Made by a program: the position numbers and the translations under genes. DNA of 64,000 nt, taken from the NCBI GenBank assembly GCA_030159075.1, contig BROG01000473.1:418501-482500 (forward strand), in the 5' to 3' direction. This stretch comes from Atrina japonica (Eukaryota > Mollusca > Bivalvia > Pterioida > Pinnidae). Each line of letters opens with the position of its first letter. The stretch's first letter is position 1. The notes below the pieces were generated by a model. It worked only from the letters and a program-made list of their open reading frames with translations. It did no database searches and was not told the DNA's origin. Shown here one piece after another: positions 46,701 through 55,658 of this stretch.

Positions 46701-47217
46701 TGATTTATTGCAATTACGTCCATCTTTCATCTCCAATTTATTTTCCCATTGGCTATTTTCCTCAAAACTAGAACAGGCAGAGAAAACTTGAAACTATGAC
46801 AGAGAGAAACTATAGTAAGCAAAACAGTCAACATGGCAGAAATTGTCAAGAAACCGCGCGTGGGAGTTATCTCCAATGTCAAGTTATACATTTGTGGGAG
46901 TCTTAACATTGTTGTCTCTTCTACAATGTGCTTGTCTACAATTGATAAGATGTCAGTCTCTAATTATATTGTTGTCACCAGAACAGGGTAGTACTTCGTT
47001 TTAGTTTAAATTTACATTGTTTTCTTTTCCAGGGGCAATCATTTGTGTTGTCACGAGATCACTTAATTATGAATGCAACGACGGTTATGACGATGCCTTG
47101 TTCCCGGTATGCCACGAACTGGAGAAGAATAAAAAATGGAAGAAAAGGAACGTACATGTATTTCCCAATTATATTCGTAATGTTGAAGGAATTATAGCTG
47201 TATACGAAGTTTTATAA
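37214..47217 (+). CDS. METTL27: METTL27-like (WBSCR27-like) SAM-dependent methyltransferase, five coding exons
   Basis: Joining 37,214-37,348, 43,815-43,946, 45,748-45,883, 46,463-46,555 and 47,033-47,217 gives one open frame of 226 codons plus TAA. All four introns have GT..AG ends and consistent phases (0, 0, 1, 1). Exon 2 holds the SAM-binding motif I, VCVLDIGAGTGLVGE (about residues 76-90). Exon 3 gives LSKLGFTTIDAVESCTGM, the acidic-loop region. Exons 3/4 join into DTYDVITAVGCHGPNHVP. The C-terminus has KKGAIICVV and EGIIAVYEV strands. Length and motif order fit the METTL27 family (human protein about 245 residues); substrate unknown. The ATG is preceded immediately by a TTTTTCTTACAG acceptor, implying an upstream 5' UTR exon not identified. 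The single-G KKGA where KPGG is usual is a small oddity. Intron 1 is 6.5 kb and full of transposons. Alternative: another small class-I methyltransferase. Confidence 0.85.
37349..38575 (+). other. Intron 1, proximal part; nothing recognised
   Basis: AT-rich intronic sequence with no repeat I could match in the window. Confidence 0.5.
38576..40365 (-). mobile_element. Penelope-like element, copy B, antisense inside METTL27-like intron 1
   Basis: Minus strand. It keeps an intact N-terminal half (see the ORF at 40,349-38,997) and RT motif blocks to about 38,690, then jumps to the 3' UTR. 'gtgggatcag' at 38,680 joins RT sequence directly, whereas copy A continues with the rest of the UTR and C-terminal coding, so about 0.8 kb is deleted. 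The 3' end 'aaagtataaatcaatagaat' is shared with copy A. Confidence 0.78.
38997..40349 (-). CDS. PLE N-terminal and early RT ORF, 450 codons
   Basis: The longest open frame in the window. The N-terminal part contains FRRQREEFWIKQLGTAYPYG (5-24), a basic KRKRSHGHRSYNRP stretch, and a Cys-rich NTVTCSCAASPFKYNPIGHA segment near residue 230. A conserved EDYAKRWTKHEDVE..LSEWLKAIRWL region follows, then YLLVPADKASNNTVFICKAH, then the RT block LYWIPKLHKTPYKERYIPN near the end. The frame is lost at about residue 436, where the sequence shifts relative to copy A. This retained N-terminus is absent from the other copies, so it documents the family's full 5' coding part. It probably acted in RNA or DNA binding ahead of RT; that role is inference. 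Confidence 0.75.
   Translation of the reverse strand: MSTPFRRQREEFWIKQLGTAYPYGCNDNIQSVGNLSSPLCNGVNVMECFNSNVKRKRSHGHRSYNRPYIHDVIFSSLLPYVNKKLGLHHILSKLYSVPFTILNKLFQEARMNPYTDSSTPEYIMNSVIMDIAYHRLFKPACVTNDDCSEQKRLFLKLKSTSKGIDALNIGNVLNHKKAQSCIPPYFKLKTTPCISYSYTPSIASKLFNYKQVLQCLDINHLLHNTVTCSCAASPFKYNPIGHAIIVDVSIVENESLKNLILRDPRYREARSFNWCQNFSLVMNSVEDYAKRWTKHEDVESDPLSEWLKAIRWLIKSRIRKLKGTMKTRYPSVFSDPEVVSELDILHDQYLLVPADKASNNTVFICKAHYYNCLLEEHGFNTNYGNFSYTRSSLSKDEILQNHVSVLCLFDIPTTDTDFELPYLYWIPKLHKTPYKERYIPNLYLYSLPRY
40500..41110 (+). mobile_element. LINE (L1/Tx1-like) 3' end fragment in intron 1
   Basis: Broken plus-strand frames read GLKMINLEYFITSFKC (about 40,580-40,628), then VKGRNMVKFTSDIFW. After a frame change comes LPVWYNSNIKIGNKSVFIKS (40,858-40,917) with WYKKGVRYVADFLNEN. 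These resemble the post-RT C-terminal segment of L1-clade LINE ORF2 proteins. Endonuclease and RT are absent; 5' truncation is usual for LINEs. Confidence 0.55.
41307..41368 (+). repeat. (TC)n microsatellite in intron 1
   Basis: Uninterrupted TC run of about 30 units. Confidence 0.95.
41885..42178 (-). pseudogene. Small C2H2 zinc-finger ORF next to a Polinton integrase fragment
   Basis: A 97-codon frame with one classical finger, CNLCVKSHSRAQYLLRHKRD ending KH (spacing C-x2-C-x12-H-x4-H), then an Ala-rich tail built from a short imperfect repeat ('gcggcactcattgca'). Small zinc-finger ORFs beside the integrase are known from some metazoan Mavericks, so it may belong to the same element. Alternative: chance ORF with finger-like residues. 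Confidence 0.4.
42159..42836 (-). mobile_element. Maverick/Polinton integrase C-terminal fragment with internal duplication
   Basis: Minus-strand pieces: YNHRPHSAQDGKSANDINKS and NLKPFKFKVGDVVR (integrase end and SH3-like start), duplicated in tandem (42,660-42,836 and 42,480-42,657). Then RRIFQRDYEQK, WTEEIFIIDRRYLRQGIPVY, KIVDYDGDPI, and FKVKKILKRRKRNGISEVYV ending in FNSWVKESEVQNL, a chromodomain-like tail. This order is typical of the Polinton/Maverick integrase often annotated as F54H12.3-like. No polymerase, ATPase or capsid genes are present, so only a scrap remains, antisense within the host intron. Confidence 0.7.
42480..42836 (-). repeat. Tandem duplication of about 178 bp inside the integrase fragment
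   Basis: Both units contain 'catcaccaactttgaa'-type starts, 'gtcaatatacaattgcttcc' and 'ttttccatcttgtgcactat'. Roughly nine in ten bases agree by eye. Confidence 0.85.
42840..43640 (+). other. Intron 1, distal part
   Basis: Nothing recognised apart from a short TA run near 42,985-43,000. Confidence 0.4.
43641..43790 (+). repeat. Compound triplet microsatellite (ATT/ATC/TTG/CTG) just upstream of exon 2
   Basis: Blocks of ATT, ATC, ATT again, then TTG and CTG triplets across about 150 bp. It ends about 25 bp before exon 2 and leaves only a short pyrimidine stretch (TCTATTTTTTCAG) as the acceptor tract. Confidence 0.95.
43815..43946 (+). CDS. METTL27: METTL27-like exon 2 (SAM motif I)
   Basis: 44 codons, phase 0 at both ends; acceptor TTTTTTCAG, donor GTGAGA. 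Contains EYNGPRVAAEEVAEYIP and the glycine-rich LDIGAGTGLVGE. A triplet microsatellite ends 24 bp before the acceptor dinucleotide region. Confidence 0.88.
43947..45747 (+). other. Intron 2, with a diverged tandem duplication
   Basis: Around 45,230-45,440 two C-rich units share 'cacacccttattcgac'/'cacacccttgtttgac' and 'cttctcgc.aacat.ccctcac'. Otherwise nothing recognised. Confidence 0.55.
45748..45883 (+). CDS. METTL27: METTL27-like exon 3
   Basis: 136 bases; acceptor TTTGCAG, donor GTAATT. Encodes GFTTIDAVESCTGM and KAKQKNIYRNFICESM; ends in phase 1, completed to Asp by exon 4. Confidence 0.85.
45884..46462 (+). other. Intron 3
   Basis: AT-rich, ends in TTTTTGAATTTCAG; no repeat recognised. 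Confidence 0.7.
46463..46555 (+). CDS. METTL27: METTL27-like exon 4
   Basis: 93 bases; acceptor TTTCAG, donor GTATGT. Encodes TYDVITAVGCHGPNHVPSSA and FYEMLRISKK. Confidence 0.87.
46556..47032 (+). other. Intron 4
   Basis: Starts GTATGT, ends TTTTCTTTTCCAG; no repeat recognised. Confidence 0.7.
47033..47217 (+). CDS. METTL27: METTL27-like exon 5 (last)
   Basis: 185 bases including TAA; acceptor TTTTCCAG. Encodes GAIICVVTRSLNYECNDGYD through FPVCHELEKNKKWKKR to NVEGIIAVYEVL. Confidence 0.88.
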
Positions 47218-47589
47218 CTACCTTATATACGGATTCAATAAGGTTTCACTGTAGTTTGGTACTAATTTTTATGTCTTAGATACATTTAGAACTTTCATAT
47301 CACCTTTCCTATCAAATTACTAACACTAATATTTATGGTTTTGTATTTTTACACTTAAAATCTGAGCCTATGTAATGATATAAATTTGTATTAAGTAAAT
47401 GTGTAAATCAGATGAGATAGAGAAAAGAAGAGAAACTTCCATATTCAAAAGCGACCAAGAAGGGCCAAGAGTTTTCATTTTAAATTTGTCATATACCTAT
47501 CTAACAATGTAAGATTCATAGATGACATTGATAATTGCTCATTTCAATTCAAGATTATCAGCTTATTATATGACTTGTAGAGGATCTAG
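47218..47589 (+). other. Downstream flank of the METTL27-like gene
   Basis: Probable 3' UTR and flank; no clear AATAAA seen close to the stop codon. Confidence 0.4.
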
Positions 47590-47710
47590 CGCAAACCGCT
47601 GTAGGGTCACGTGTGGATGACCTCTCGTATGTGTGAAATGTTCGACCAATGAAAATGCGACTTAGAAAATTGATGCCAAAAATGTTATTTATTTTATAAA
47701 CAATAAACCG
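47590..47710 (+). repeat. Short dispersed repeat R5, copy 1
   Basis: 'gtagggtcacgtgtgg..gacctc' and 'gacca.tgaaaatgcgactta' are shared, same orientation, with 54,370-54,510. Lies next to PLE pieces in both places. Confidence 0.55.
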
Positions 47711-47714
47711 TCAG

Positions 47715-47945
47715 TCAAAACAATTCCATTGGAATATCTTTGGCGATTCGAATCTATCCAAGGTCATGAAATGAATTATGTACTTGAATTGACTGTGGAC
47801 TCAACAGGGGATGCTTACTTCTCCATGGCACACAATCCCACCTCTGCATATATAGAGGTCCCTGTTTGTCCAAAATTCACTAGATCTGTATATGTATCCT
47901 GGACACCCTGATGATTTATACTTTGGTCTCTAAGACCACTTAACG
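47715..47945 (+). mobile_element. Penelope-like element 3' UTR fragment, copy E
   Basis: Plus-strand orientation. 'gactgtggactcaacagggg', 'atgcttacttctccatgg', 'cctggacaccctgatgattt' and 'atactttggtctctaaga' are the reverse complement of the 3' UTR of copies A and B. No coding region remains. Confidence 0.7.
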
Positions 47946-47949
47946 ATTT

Positions 47950-48345
47950 TTTCAGAAGGCACTATCAAAATATCAATATTATAAATCAACATATTGTTAT
48001 ATATTTAATCAATATAAACCTATTATTCAAACAACACTAAGAAATATTATTCAGGACATACATGTTATATTTCAGACATGAAGATAAATAGCTGGATTAA
48101 CAAATTTCATACTTATAAAAGAAATGTCATTTTAAAACAAAAAATGAATCAGAATTAATGGCTGATCATGATAATGATAGTGAAAACATATGTGAACTCA
48201 TGCTGTGTTGGAAATATATTTCATGTTTACTAAGAAATAATTCAATAAGTTTGTAGTGCTATAAAAATAAAATAAATCCTTTAACAAAAACATTTTTGTT
48301 ATTGATGTATTTGTATTCTCATAGGATGACTGTTATATTTATAAT
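47950..48345 (+). repeat. 390-bp block shared in inverted orientation with 53,715-54,130
   Basis: 'tatatttaatcaatataa', 'ttaatggctgatcatgataa', 'gtgttggaaa', 'aataaatcctttaacaaaaa' and 'cattgatgtatttgtattctc' have reverse-complement partners in order at 54,110 down to 53,715. At both sites it abuts PLE-derived sequence. Confidence 0.7.
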
Positions 48346-48389
48346 GCAACAGTTATGAGTAATCGGTCCTGAGTTATTAGCCTTTTTCT

Positions 48390-48598
48390 GTTTAATGTCC
48401 CACTCAAGAATCTTTCACTCATATGGAGACGTCGCCAAAAGCCGGTGAAGCGCTTCAAATTTTGGTCTATGCTCGGCAATTACGGTCATTGAGCAGTGAG
48501 GGTTCTTTAACGTGCCGACATCTACTGTGAAACGGCGGTTTTTTTCTATCTCATCCGAAGAAGAGTTATTAGCCTAAAAAACACTTTAGATTTATAAT
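48390..48598 (+). repeat. Dispersed repeat R3, first of two tandem copies
   Basis: 'gtttaatgtcccactcaaga', 'atctttcactcatatggaga', 'gccggtgaagcgcttcaaat' and 'cattgagcagtgagggttct'. Duplicated with about a 237-bp period together with its flank ('tttataatgt'). Confidence 0.8.
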
Positions 48599-48626
48599 GT
48601 TATGGATTGTTTGTTTGTTTATTGTT

Positions 48627-48835
48627 GTTTAACGCCTCACTCAAGAATCTTTCACTCATATGGAGACGTCACCATTTGCCGGTGAATATCTTCAAATGTT
48701 AACCTATGCTTGGCACTTGCGGCCATTGAGCAGTGAGGGTTCTTTAACGTGCCGACACCTCGGTTTTTACCGTCTCATCCGAAGAAGAGCTTTTAGCCTA
48801 CACTTTCTTTTGATTTATAATGTAATTGAACTCTT
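48627..48835 (+). repeat. Dispersed repeat R3, second tandem copy
   Basis: Same landmarks as the previous copy, slightly shorter in the middle. Confidence 0.8.
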
Positions 48836-49639
48836 GTCATAAATAATTAGATCCATGAGCCATTGCATGTATATTCCATGTTTTTTTTAATGAAAAACAA
48901 TCCTTATATTTATATATATATTATATTTTATATATATATTTATATATATTTTCGGTGAATCTGTAGTCAGCTAAATACGAAATTCATTCTATATAATTGA
49001 CTTTTCTAGGGAGTTTTTTCATATGACGTAACAGCTGAACAGCTGTGTGTCAAGCATTGAATATAAATGCAACCGGTCTGTATACTTGCAATGAAGGTAA
49101 TAACAGTCGGTATGTTAACGTTAACAAGGAAAATGTAAGTTTAGGCAACAACAAAGGTGACATGAAAGGAAAAATTTGCGTTGATTTGCATTTTCAACAG
49201 ACAAAATCGATAATAATTTGTAATACACATCGAAAGTTTCGTTTCTGTTAAATATATATGTGAAAATGGCGGATCTAGTATTTTTAACATTTAATGACTG
49301 AGATCGATAATATGAAATATTCTTTATACCTTGAATATAAATTTCAGAAGTTAATTACAAATTGCTTTTTCAACATTGAACAATTTGAAATAAATCTCTA
49401 AACCTTCGATTTTATTATCAGCACAACCTACACTCACAAATATAGATATTTTAATATACATTGCGACCTTATAATACGAATTAAAAAGATTTAAACTCTT
49501 ATCAAGGGATTTTTAAATTTTCTTACAAATTGAGTCGATTTGCATTTTTAAACAATGAGAAAATGTGGTGCTCCAATAACTTTGCTACTCAGGACCTAGT
49601 AATTCTAAACTAGAAGTTTCTCACTTTAAAAGAAGTAAT
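48836..49639. other. Non-coding stretch with TA-rich patch
   Basis: TATATA-rich patch at about 48,908-48,950. A 68-codon ORF at 49,045-49,251 has no recognisable motif. Confidence 0.4.
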
Positions 49640-50075
49640 ATCCCGCAATCACTTGTATTTTGATGTTTATATCTCACAAATGATCCATTATACCAGGGTG
49701 TGTTTAACATATGAATATTTCATGTAAAGTGGTAAACTACTATTGATACGGGGATATCGACACTTGCGTTTGATGTCAACGTTCTGCACAAATTCACTGT
49801 CGGTATAATAGCCGTGTTTGCAATAACTGTTCGAAGTTGTAGTTGAGTCGTCAGTACCAATTGTGACGAAAAAAATTTCTTCGTTTATTTCATTTGAATT
49901 TGTATGTGGACTCAAGCTGGTGTGATCGGTCGGCAGGGCTGCTTACTTCTCCATTGCACCTGATCCCACCTCTTGATTTCAAGAGGTTTGTGTTTGTCCA
50001 ATATTCACCAGATTTGTGTTGGATCCTGGACATCCTGAAGATTTTTACTTTGGTATCTAAGATTTTTATATTGTA
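49640..50075 (+). mobile_element. Penelope-like element 3' fragment, copy F
   Basis: Plus-strand orientation, reverse complement of copy A over the C-terminal coding end ('gggatatcgacacttgcgtt', 'tgatgtcaacgttctgc') and 3' UTR ('gatcccacctcttgatttca', 'ggacatcctgaagatttt'). Ends with 'actttggtatctaagatttt', the common 3' end. Confidence 0.72.
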
Positions 50076-52639
50076 GTAATGATACACACCAATGACACTC
50101 AAACAAAAAATATAGTTCTAGTTCCCTGCCTTCGTATCTCCTTGGCACACATTATAAAGTCCTGCGGTGAATATCCACGGATCTCTTGGAAACTTTATTA
50201 AAACCTGGTGCCTGTTATACTAAAACATGCCTACATATGCACCTTGCACTTAAGAGGATATTTTTATCTCCTTCAAATATAGATGGCGCTGTTTAAGTAT
50301 GATTATATACACTGTATATGAATGTCAGTAGTGGTTCATTTGATCCATTGGGGACAGAGTAGCACGAATTGGTGTTGAATTTGCTGTTGAGTTTTTCACC
50401 ACTGGATTCCATTCCACGGAGAAACATCATTGTAACATTTGATATAATCAGGGCTACCTAATCGTGTACGGGTCATTGATTGTTTCCGAAAATATAATAA
50501 TGTGGCCAGTATGTCTCACCCTTCTTCGAGAAATATCTCATCTGGATTCACTTACACTTGTATGTCTACAGCTGGTTATTATATTTCTATCACCGTACAT
50601 TTATGGTTTGAACTGTATCCCATGCATAAAGGACAATTGGTGCATAGCCAGTTATAAAACATTACTCATTACAAACTAGAAGAACAAGTTCACTGACTGA
50701 TCTCAAGAAAAAAGGAACAATGAAGCCGTTGACACATCATCACATCTGCTTTGCGAACTTTCCTATCCAAGATGTCCAGCACAGAAAGTGCTTAGTGAAT
50801 TAATCTAACATCAATATACTAATTATACACATACGTCTAATGAAATATTCAATCATCAAGAGAGAGATAAATGATTGCCCGTTGAGACTATAGAAATAGA
50901 AAGAGAGAAGAGTGGAAATGTCTCTCAATATAGTTATGCTCTGGAAAACTTACCACAGCATGCTTTCCCTAAAAAACCGACTTCTTCTTTAGAAATATAC
51001 AGTATAAATCTATATGTAAATGGTTTAGGATACCATACGACTTACGAAACACATTAGTATTAAACATCTCATTCCTTGAGTAGGTTTATCTTACCAAGTT
51101 TGAAATATCAGTTCTTATTTGGAGGAATTGGCACCGTTTGATATATTTGAATTTTAGCACAAATAGTTGAACTGTTTCTGTACAATTTTACTTTTCCACA
51201 TAAAAGTTTAAAAATTTGTTTCTTGATATCGATTTCTGAATTTATTTTCTCAAGAAAATATATCCCCAATATATTATCTAGTCAAGGATGGTTACAATGA
51301 GTTCCTGAGAAATGATCTGTCCTCAAATCTCTACTTCGACACTTCAACTGTATTCTTTCCGAGGAATGTACCCCCTTACATCACGGGAGTTTATATTTAT
51401 CTATAGATATTCTGCTAGTTCTGGTGTAATGATATAATAGTGAATTCCAGTGTCAATAGGTATATATAAAGATTTTTGTGCAACATTTACCTTTAAAATT
51501 TAGATATAAACATTTTTATAGTGGATCATCAAAGTATGGTAATTTACTTCCCATGACATGATGCTCAAGCACATACTTTTATGTTGAAAGCGTTACCTCA
51601 CCAATTTCGCTGTGACAGATGAAAATTCCGCGACACCGAGCGGAATAGAAAATTTCTACGTTTCGTAGCACAGTAGAAATGTGTTGTCTAATCGTAATGA
51701 ATATACATTATTATAGTGGTCAAGCGCAAGTCACGTGACTTACGCAGGAGTCTTTTGAAAAAGAGTCTAAAAAACAGTTCTAGTTTCGCCGTCAATCTGT
51801 ACATGTCAAGTTTATTTTTACAAACTTAATCTTCACGATAAATTTTCATAAAAATAAAGAGATATATTTCATTATTATACAATACACGATATTTCACTGT
51901 AAATGTGTATTTAGGTTTTAATTTAAACGTTATTTCGCTCAAGCTTAGTGCGCTTTTGTTTTCAACGATCTAACCTAGCATTGTATCGTAAGCACAGGTT
52001 TCCCGTTTACCTGTAAATATTCAGGTTTAGGAATGTGAGGAAACAAATTAACATTCATCTGTTACTTTGTCTCTACATTAGTGGCTTTTATATACACGCA
52101 TGCGTGTATAAATGTATACTGTTATGGTAATATATCTTAATATTTACGTATTGTTTGTATAAAAGGTTTTTATGTCTACATATTTATTTGTATCGTAACC
52201 ATGCTTCATGTAAATAATGAGAATACATTTACGGCGGCTATGTGCACGGTTGGCTAGTCGACAAACAGATATTGTGTTTTGTCTTTTAATGATTAGAGCA
52301 GAAAAGATACAATACTTAGTTCATAATAAAATATGTTAGGCTATTAAATATCATATAGGTACATTACTCTTGCGCTACTCAAATAATTATTTCTTTGTTC
52401 CGATAAATGACCACAGTATGCCGTTTTATCATAAAATGTCTACAATATCCAACGTCATGTAAATCACTGACTTTTTAAAAGAGTTACCATTCATTAGAGA
52501 TGTGGTAAAATATTTCAAATTGCCAGGCTTACCCAGATAAGTTTTCATGTGTCGATCACAATACAACTAGCGATGCCAAAATTTCTTCCGATTTATAGGG
52601 AAGTGCGTTTATTATTGTGGTACTGAAATTAATGGTGTT
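50076..52639. other. Non-coding stretch, nothing recognised
   Basis: Short ORFs of 60-71 codons without motifs. A CACGTG palindrome within 'aagtcacgtgactt' at about 51,730 is a perfect 14-base dyad. Confidence 0.4.
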
Positions 52640-53665
52640 ACACTGGTTTTTTCATATAATGAGTGAAGGTATTGTGTTGCAAAACGTAAAAATGGTATTG
52701 GTAATTGTAGCCTGATCGATTCTGTACTGAAATTCACTACATTAATTGAAACTAGAATTTCTCAGTTAAAATGGGTTAAACCTATTTTCACAAAAAAAAA
52801 CCTAAATTAACTGAAAAACTAGAATAATATGCGCCAAAATCACAGGTTATAACCAGGTTACAACGCAAAAATCACTTACAGTGTGTAGTTCTATTTTTTC
52901 AGTTAAACCTAGTTTTCCTTAAAATTAAATGAAAAAAATAAAATTCAAGATTAAAAATATGTTTTTCTGCAAGCTCATAAATGCGATTTTTGAAGGGACA
53001 TAACAGTTAAACCTCGTTTTTCTGAGCTATTAGTTTTTCTCAGCTAAACTGAGTGAATCCTATTTTTCTGAAGAAATCCTAGATTAACTGCAGTATAATC
53101 ACATTGATTATAGTGTGATTTTGGTGCAGTAAAACCTCATTTTTCACCAGTTAATTCAAGTTAACAGAATAAGATAGTGTAGTTTTTCCCATTATTCAAA
53201 ATAACTGGAGAAAAATTTGGCTTATTGAGAAAAATTAGATTTAGCTAAACTTAGTTACTGTTCTAGTTCTCATTCATTTGCATTAACTGTAGAAAAACTA
53301 GGTTTAACTGCGCCAAAATCACAGAAATGGATTAAACCCAGTATTTCGCGAAAAAAAAATCAGATTTACCGAGTAATAAGTATTAATGTGATTTTGGTGT
53401 GTTAAACGTAGTTTTTCGTCAGCAAATTAAAATTGCTTGTCCAAAAGCACTTTCATGAGTTCATTCTGGTTTTATTCAGTTAAACCTAGTTTTTCGTCAG
53501 TTGCATCACTCGCCTTTTATTAAAGATCTACGTTTAAATGGAGAAAAATAGGTTTAACTGAGAAAAACTAGGTTGACCTGACGAAACAATGGGTAATTTC
53601 GAAAATTAAGTTTAACTTATTAATGAGATTTTGGCGTGCAATAATAGAAAAAGTCACATTCTATA
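52640..53665. repeat. Cluster of a short motif (AGTTAAACCTAGTTTTTC) in both orientations
   Basis: About a dozen or more variants occur in roughly 1 kb. Forward examples: 'cagttaaacctagttttcc' (about 52,898), 'cagttaaacctcgttttt' (about 53,008), 'cagttaaacctagtttttc' (about 53,477). Reverse examples: 'gaaaaactaggtttaactg' (about 53,293), 'gagaaaaactaggttgacc' (about 53,561). A second motif, 'gccaaaatcaca' or 'tgtgattttgg', recurs between them (about 52,833, 53,111, 53,310, 53,389). No coding signal. Confidence 0.7.
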
Positions 53666-53714
53666 AATCCATTCAAATAACCAAATATTTGAGTGTTTGG
53701 TTCATTGGACATTG

Positions 53715-54130
53715 ATATAAATATTATGAAAGTCACCCCTGTGAGAATAACAATACATCAATAGCAAAAATGTCTTTTGTTAAAAGATTTATTTGATTAT
53801 TATAAGATTACAAAATTATTGAATTATATCTTAGTAAACATATATGTTTCCAACACAACACGAGTTGACATTCATTTCATTTGTCACTATCATGAAATAA
53901 ACAAGTCATTATCAGCCATTAATTTCATCACCGCATTTGATCGTTTTGTTTCATTTCAAAATGACTATAAGTATGCGATTTTTAAACTCAACTATGTATC
54001 GTTATGTTTGAAATGTATCATGTATTTCCAGAAAAATTTTCCTCTGTGCTTTTTGAATAACAGGCTTATATTGATTAAATATTAAATATATGTTGATAAA
54101 TGATGTGGATGTGTAGATAATGCCTCCTGA
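53715..54130 (-). repeat. 390-bp block, inverted copy of 47,950-48,345
   Basis: See the partner. The 102-codon ORF on the plus strand here is not preserved in the partner, so it is unlikely to be a gene. Confidence 0.7.
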
Positions 54131-54860
54131 AATAAAAAGTTCATTAAGACGTTTAAAAAGATAATAAAGCTTGAGGCGAATATAATGCAGACCAAATTTT
54201 AGTAAACGTAAGGTAAAAGTTAAAAAGTGTATATTACGTCTATTGTATGAAACATGCCCTTGGTTTCGCTTACGTCTGGTGTTGATATGAAGTAAATAAC
54301 ACAATCACATTAAAAGCCGATCTCTAAGCGCTACCATTTTCTGATATGTCACGTATGTGATATCACGCAATTCGGTATGAGGTCACGTGCGGTTGGCCTC
54401 ATAGATGTGTCATTTTAGACCATTGAAAATGCGACTTACACGACATTGTAACCGATCAAATGGCAAAGAGATGTAAATATTTTAACATTATAAACAACAC
54501 TAAGCACACAAAATCGGGGAGTACAGAATATTTTTAACGACCTTAGATAGGGGTTTGAATCACCAAAGATTCGAACATCACACATCTACAAGAGATCAGA
54601 CGCACGTGAACACATAGCGTATTGCATTAGATCATCTACGCGACATACCAGAAAACGGGAGCAGTGAGATATCGGTTTTTAGTTAGATTGTAGTTGACAC
54701 TGCTACATTGTGGACTTGACAAAATTTATTTTCTACACTCTGAATATTTTCATTACACTAATAAGGGTTTGCAATTCCAAGTTGTTTTATCCAGTATTTT
54801 TCACGTTGTCTACGAAAAGGGTGCTCAAGGTGGGCTTATTGACCGTTTCACAAGAGGCCG
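54110..54860 (-). mobile_element. Penelope-like element N-terminal fragment, copy D, with an insertion
   Basis: Frame 54,304-54,130 gives KRNQGHVSYNRRNIHF and LKFGLHYIRLKLYYLFKRLN, matching the copy B N-terminus (KRSHGHRSYNRPYIHD, LGLHHILSKLYSV). The very N-terminus matches again at about 54,780-54,850 ('tccagtatttttcacgttgt'), after about 450 bp of inserted sequence containing R5. Dead copy. Confidence 0.65.
54370..54510 (+). repeat. Short dispersed repeat R5, copy 2
   Basis: Partner of 47,590-47,710; lies inside the insertion that splits PLE copy D. Confidence 0.5.
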
Positions 54861-55562
54861 AATGTATGTCAATAAAATACAATCTAGCATATACATGTAC
54901 ATGATTCTGTATCACTTTTATTGATACAGACATATATACATGTTTATAATGTATTTTAGTTCATTGACATAGTTTCGGCCTCCTGTGGGTTGATTGAACT
55001 TTTCATTCGTATGGACAAAACGCCTTTGCCGCTACAATTGAATGTCTATGGAGAAGTTGATTACCCCATTCTTAATTTCGAATCGATCACCAGAAATATT
55101 ATGTTAAATGGACGTTTAGTATCGCCAATATAAACCAACCTACAGACTATAGTCCAGAAGAATGTTTCGATACAGCTCTATAGAAAACTAAAATCATAAC
55201 TGAAAATCCATTGGTCAAACCATACGAAGCCATTGACAACTTGGTTTAGAAATATATAAAAGATATAATTAAAAGACATTTACATCCTGGCACAAACACC
55301 CACTGGCGGTATCTTGAAGACATTGCATTTTAAAACTAATGTGTAATTGTTCATGATATAAGCAAACATGAAGTAACGGATGGTATGATATTCAATATGA
55401 TTGGTTATTGAGCTGATGTGTATAATTTTAGATGGAAAATTTTTAGCCAATGTTATTTTACATCCCAGATTAATGTAACAAATGCTTGAAATAATGCTCA
55501 GTACAAAGCATGATGACTATCCATAAACTCTAAGTGCAAAGTAAAGGATATAAAAACAATAC

Positions 55563-55565
<3 letters not shown>
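54861..55565. other. Non-coding stretch, nothing recognised
   Basis: No ORF or repeat that I could match with confidence. Confidence 0.4.

Positions 55566-55653
<88 letters not shown>
55566..55653 (+). repeat. (AT)n microsatellite
   Basis: Pure AT run of about 44 units. Confidence 0.97.

Positions 55654-55658
<5 letters not shown>

Noticed and set aside
52640..53665. Possible telomere-type repeat (AAACCTAG resembles CCCTAA-like units)
   Set aside because: No tandem 6-base periodicity and both orientations are mixed.
53777..54085. 102-codon plus-strand ORF
   Set aside because: Lies in a repeat block whose inverted copy at 47,950-48,345 does not keep the frame open.
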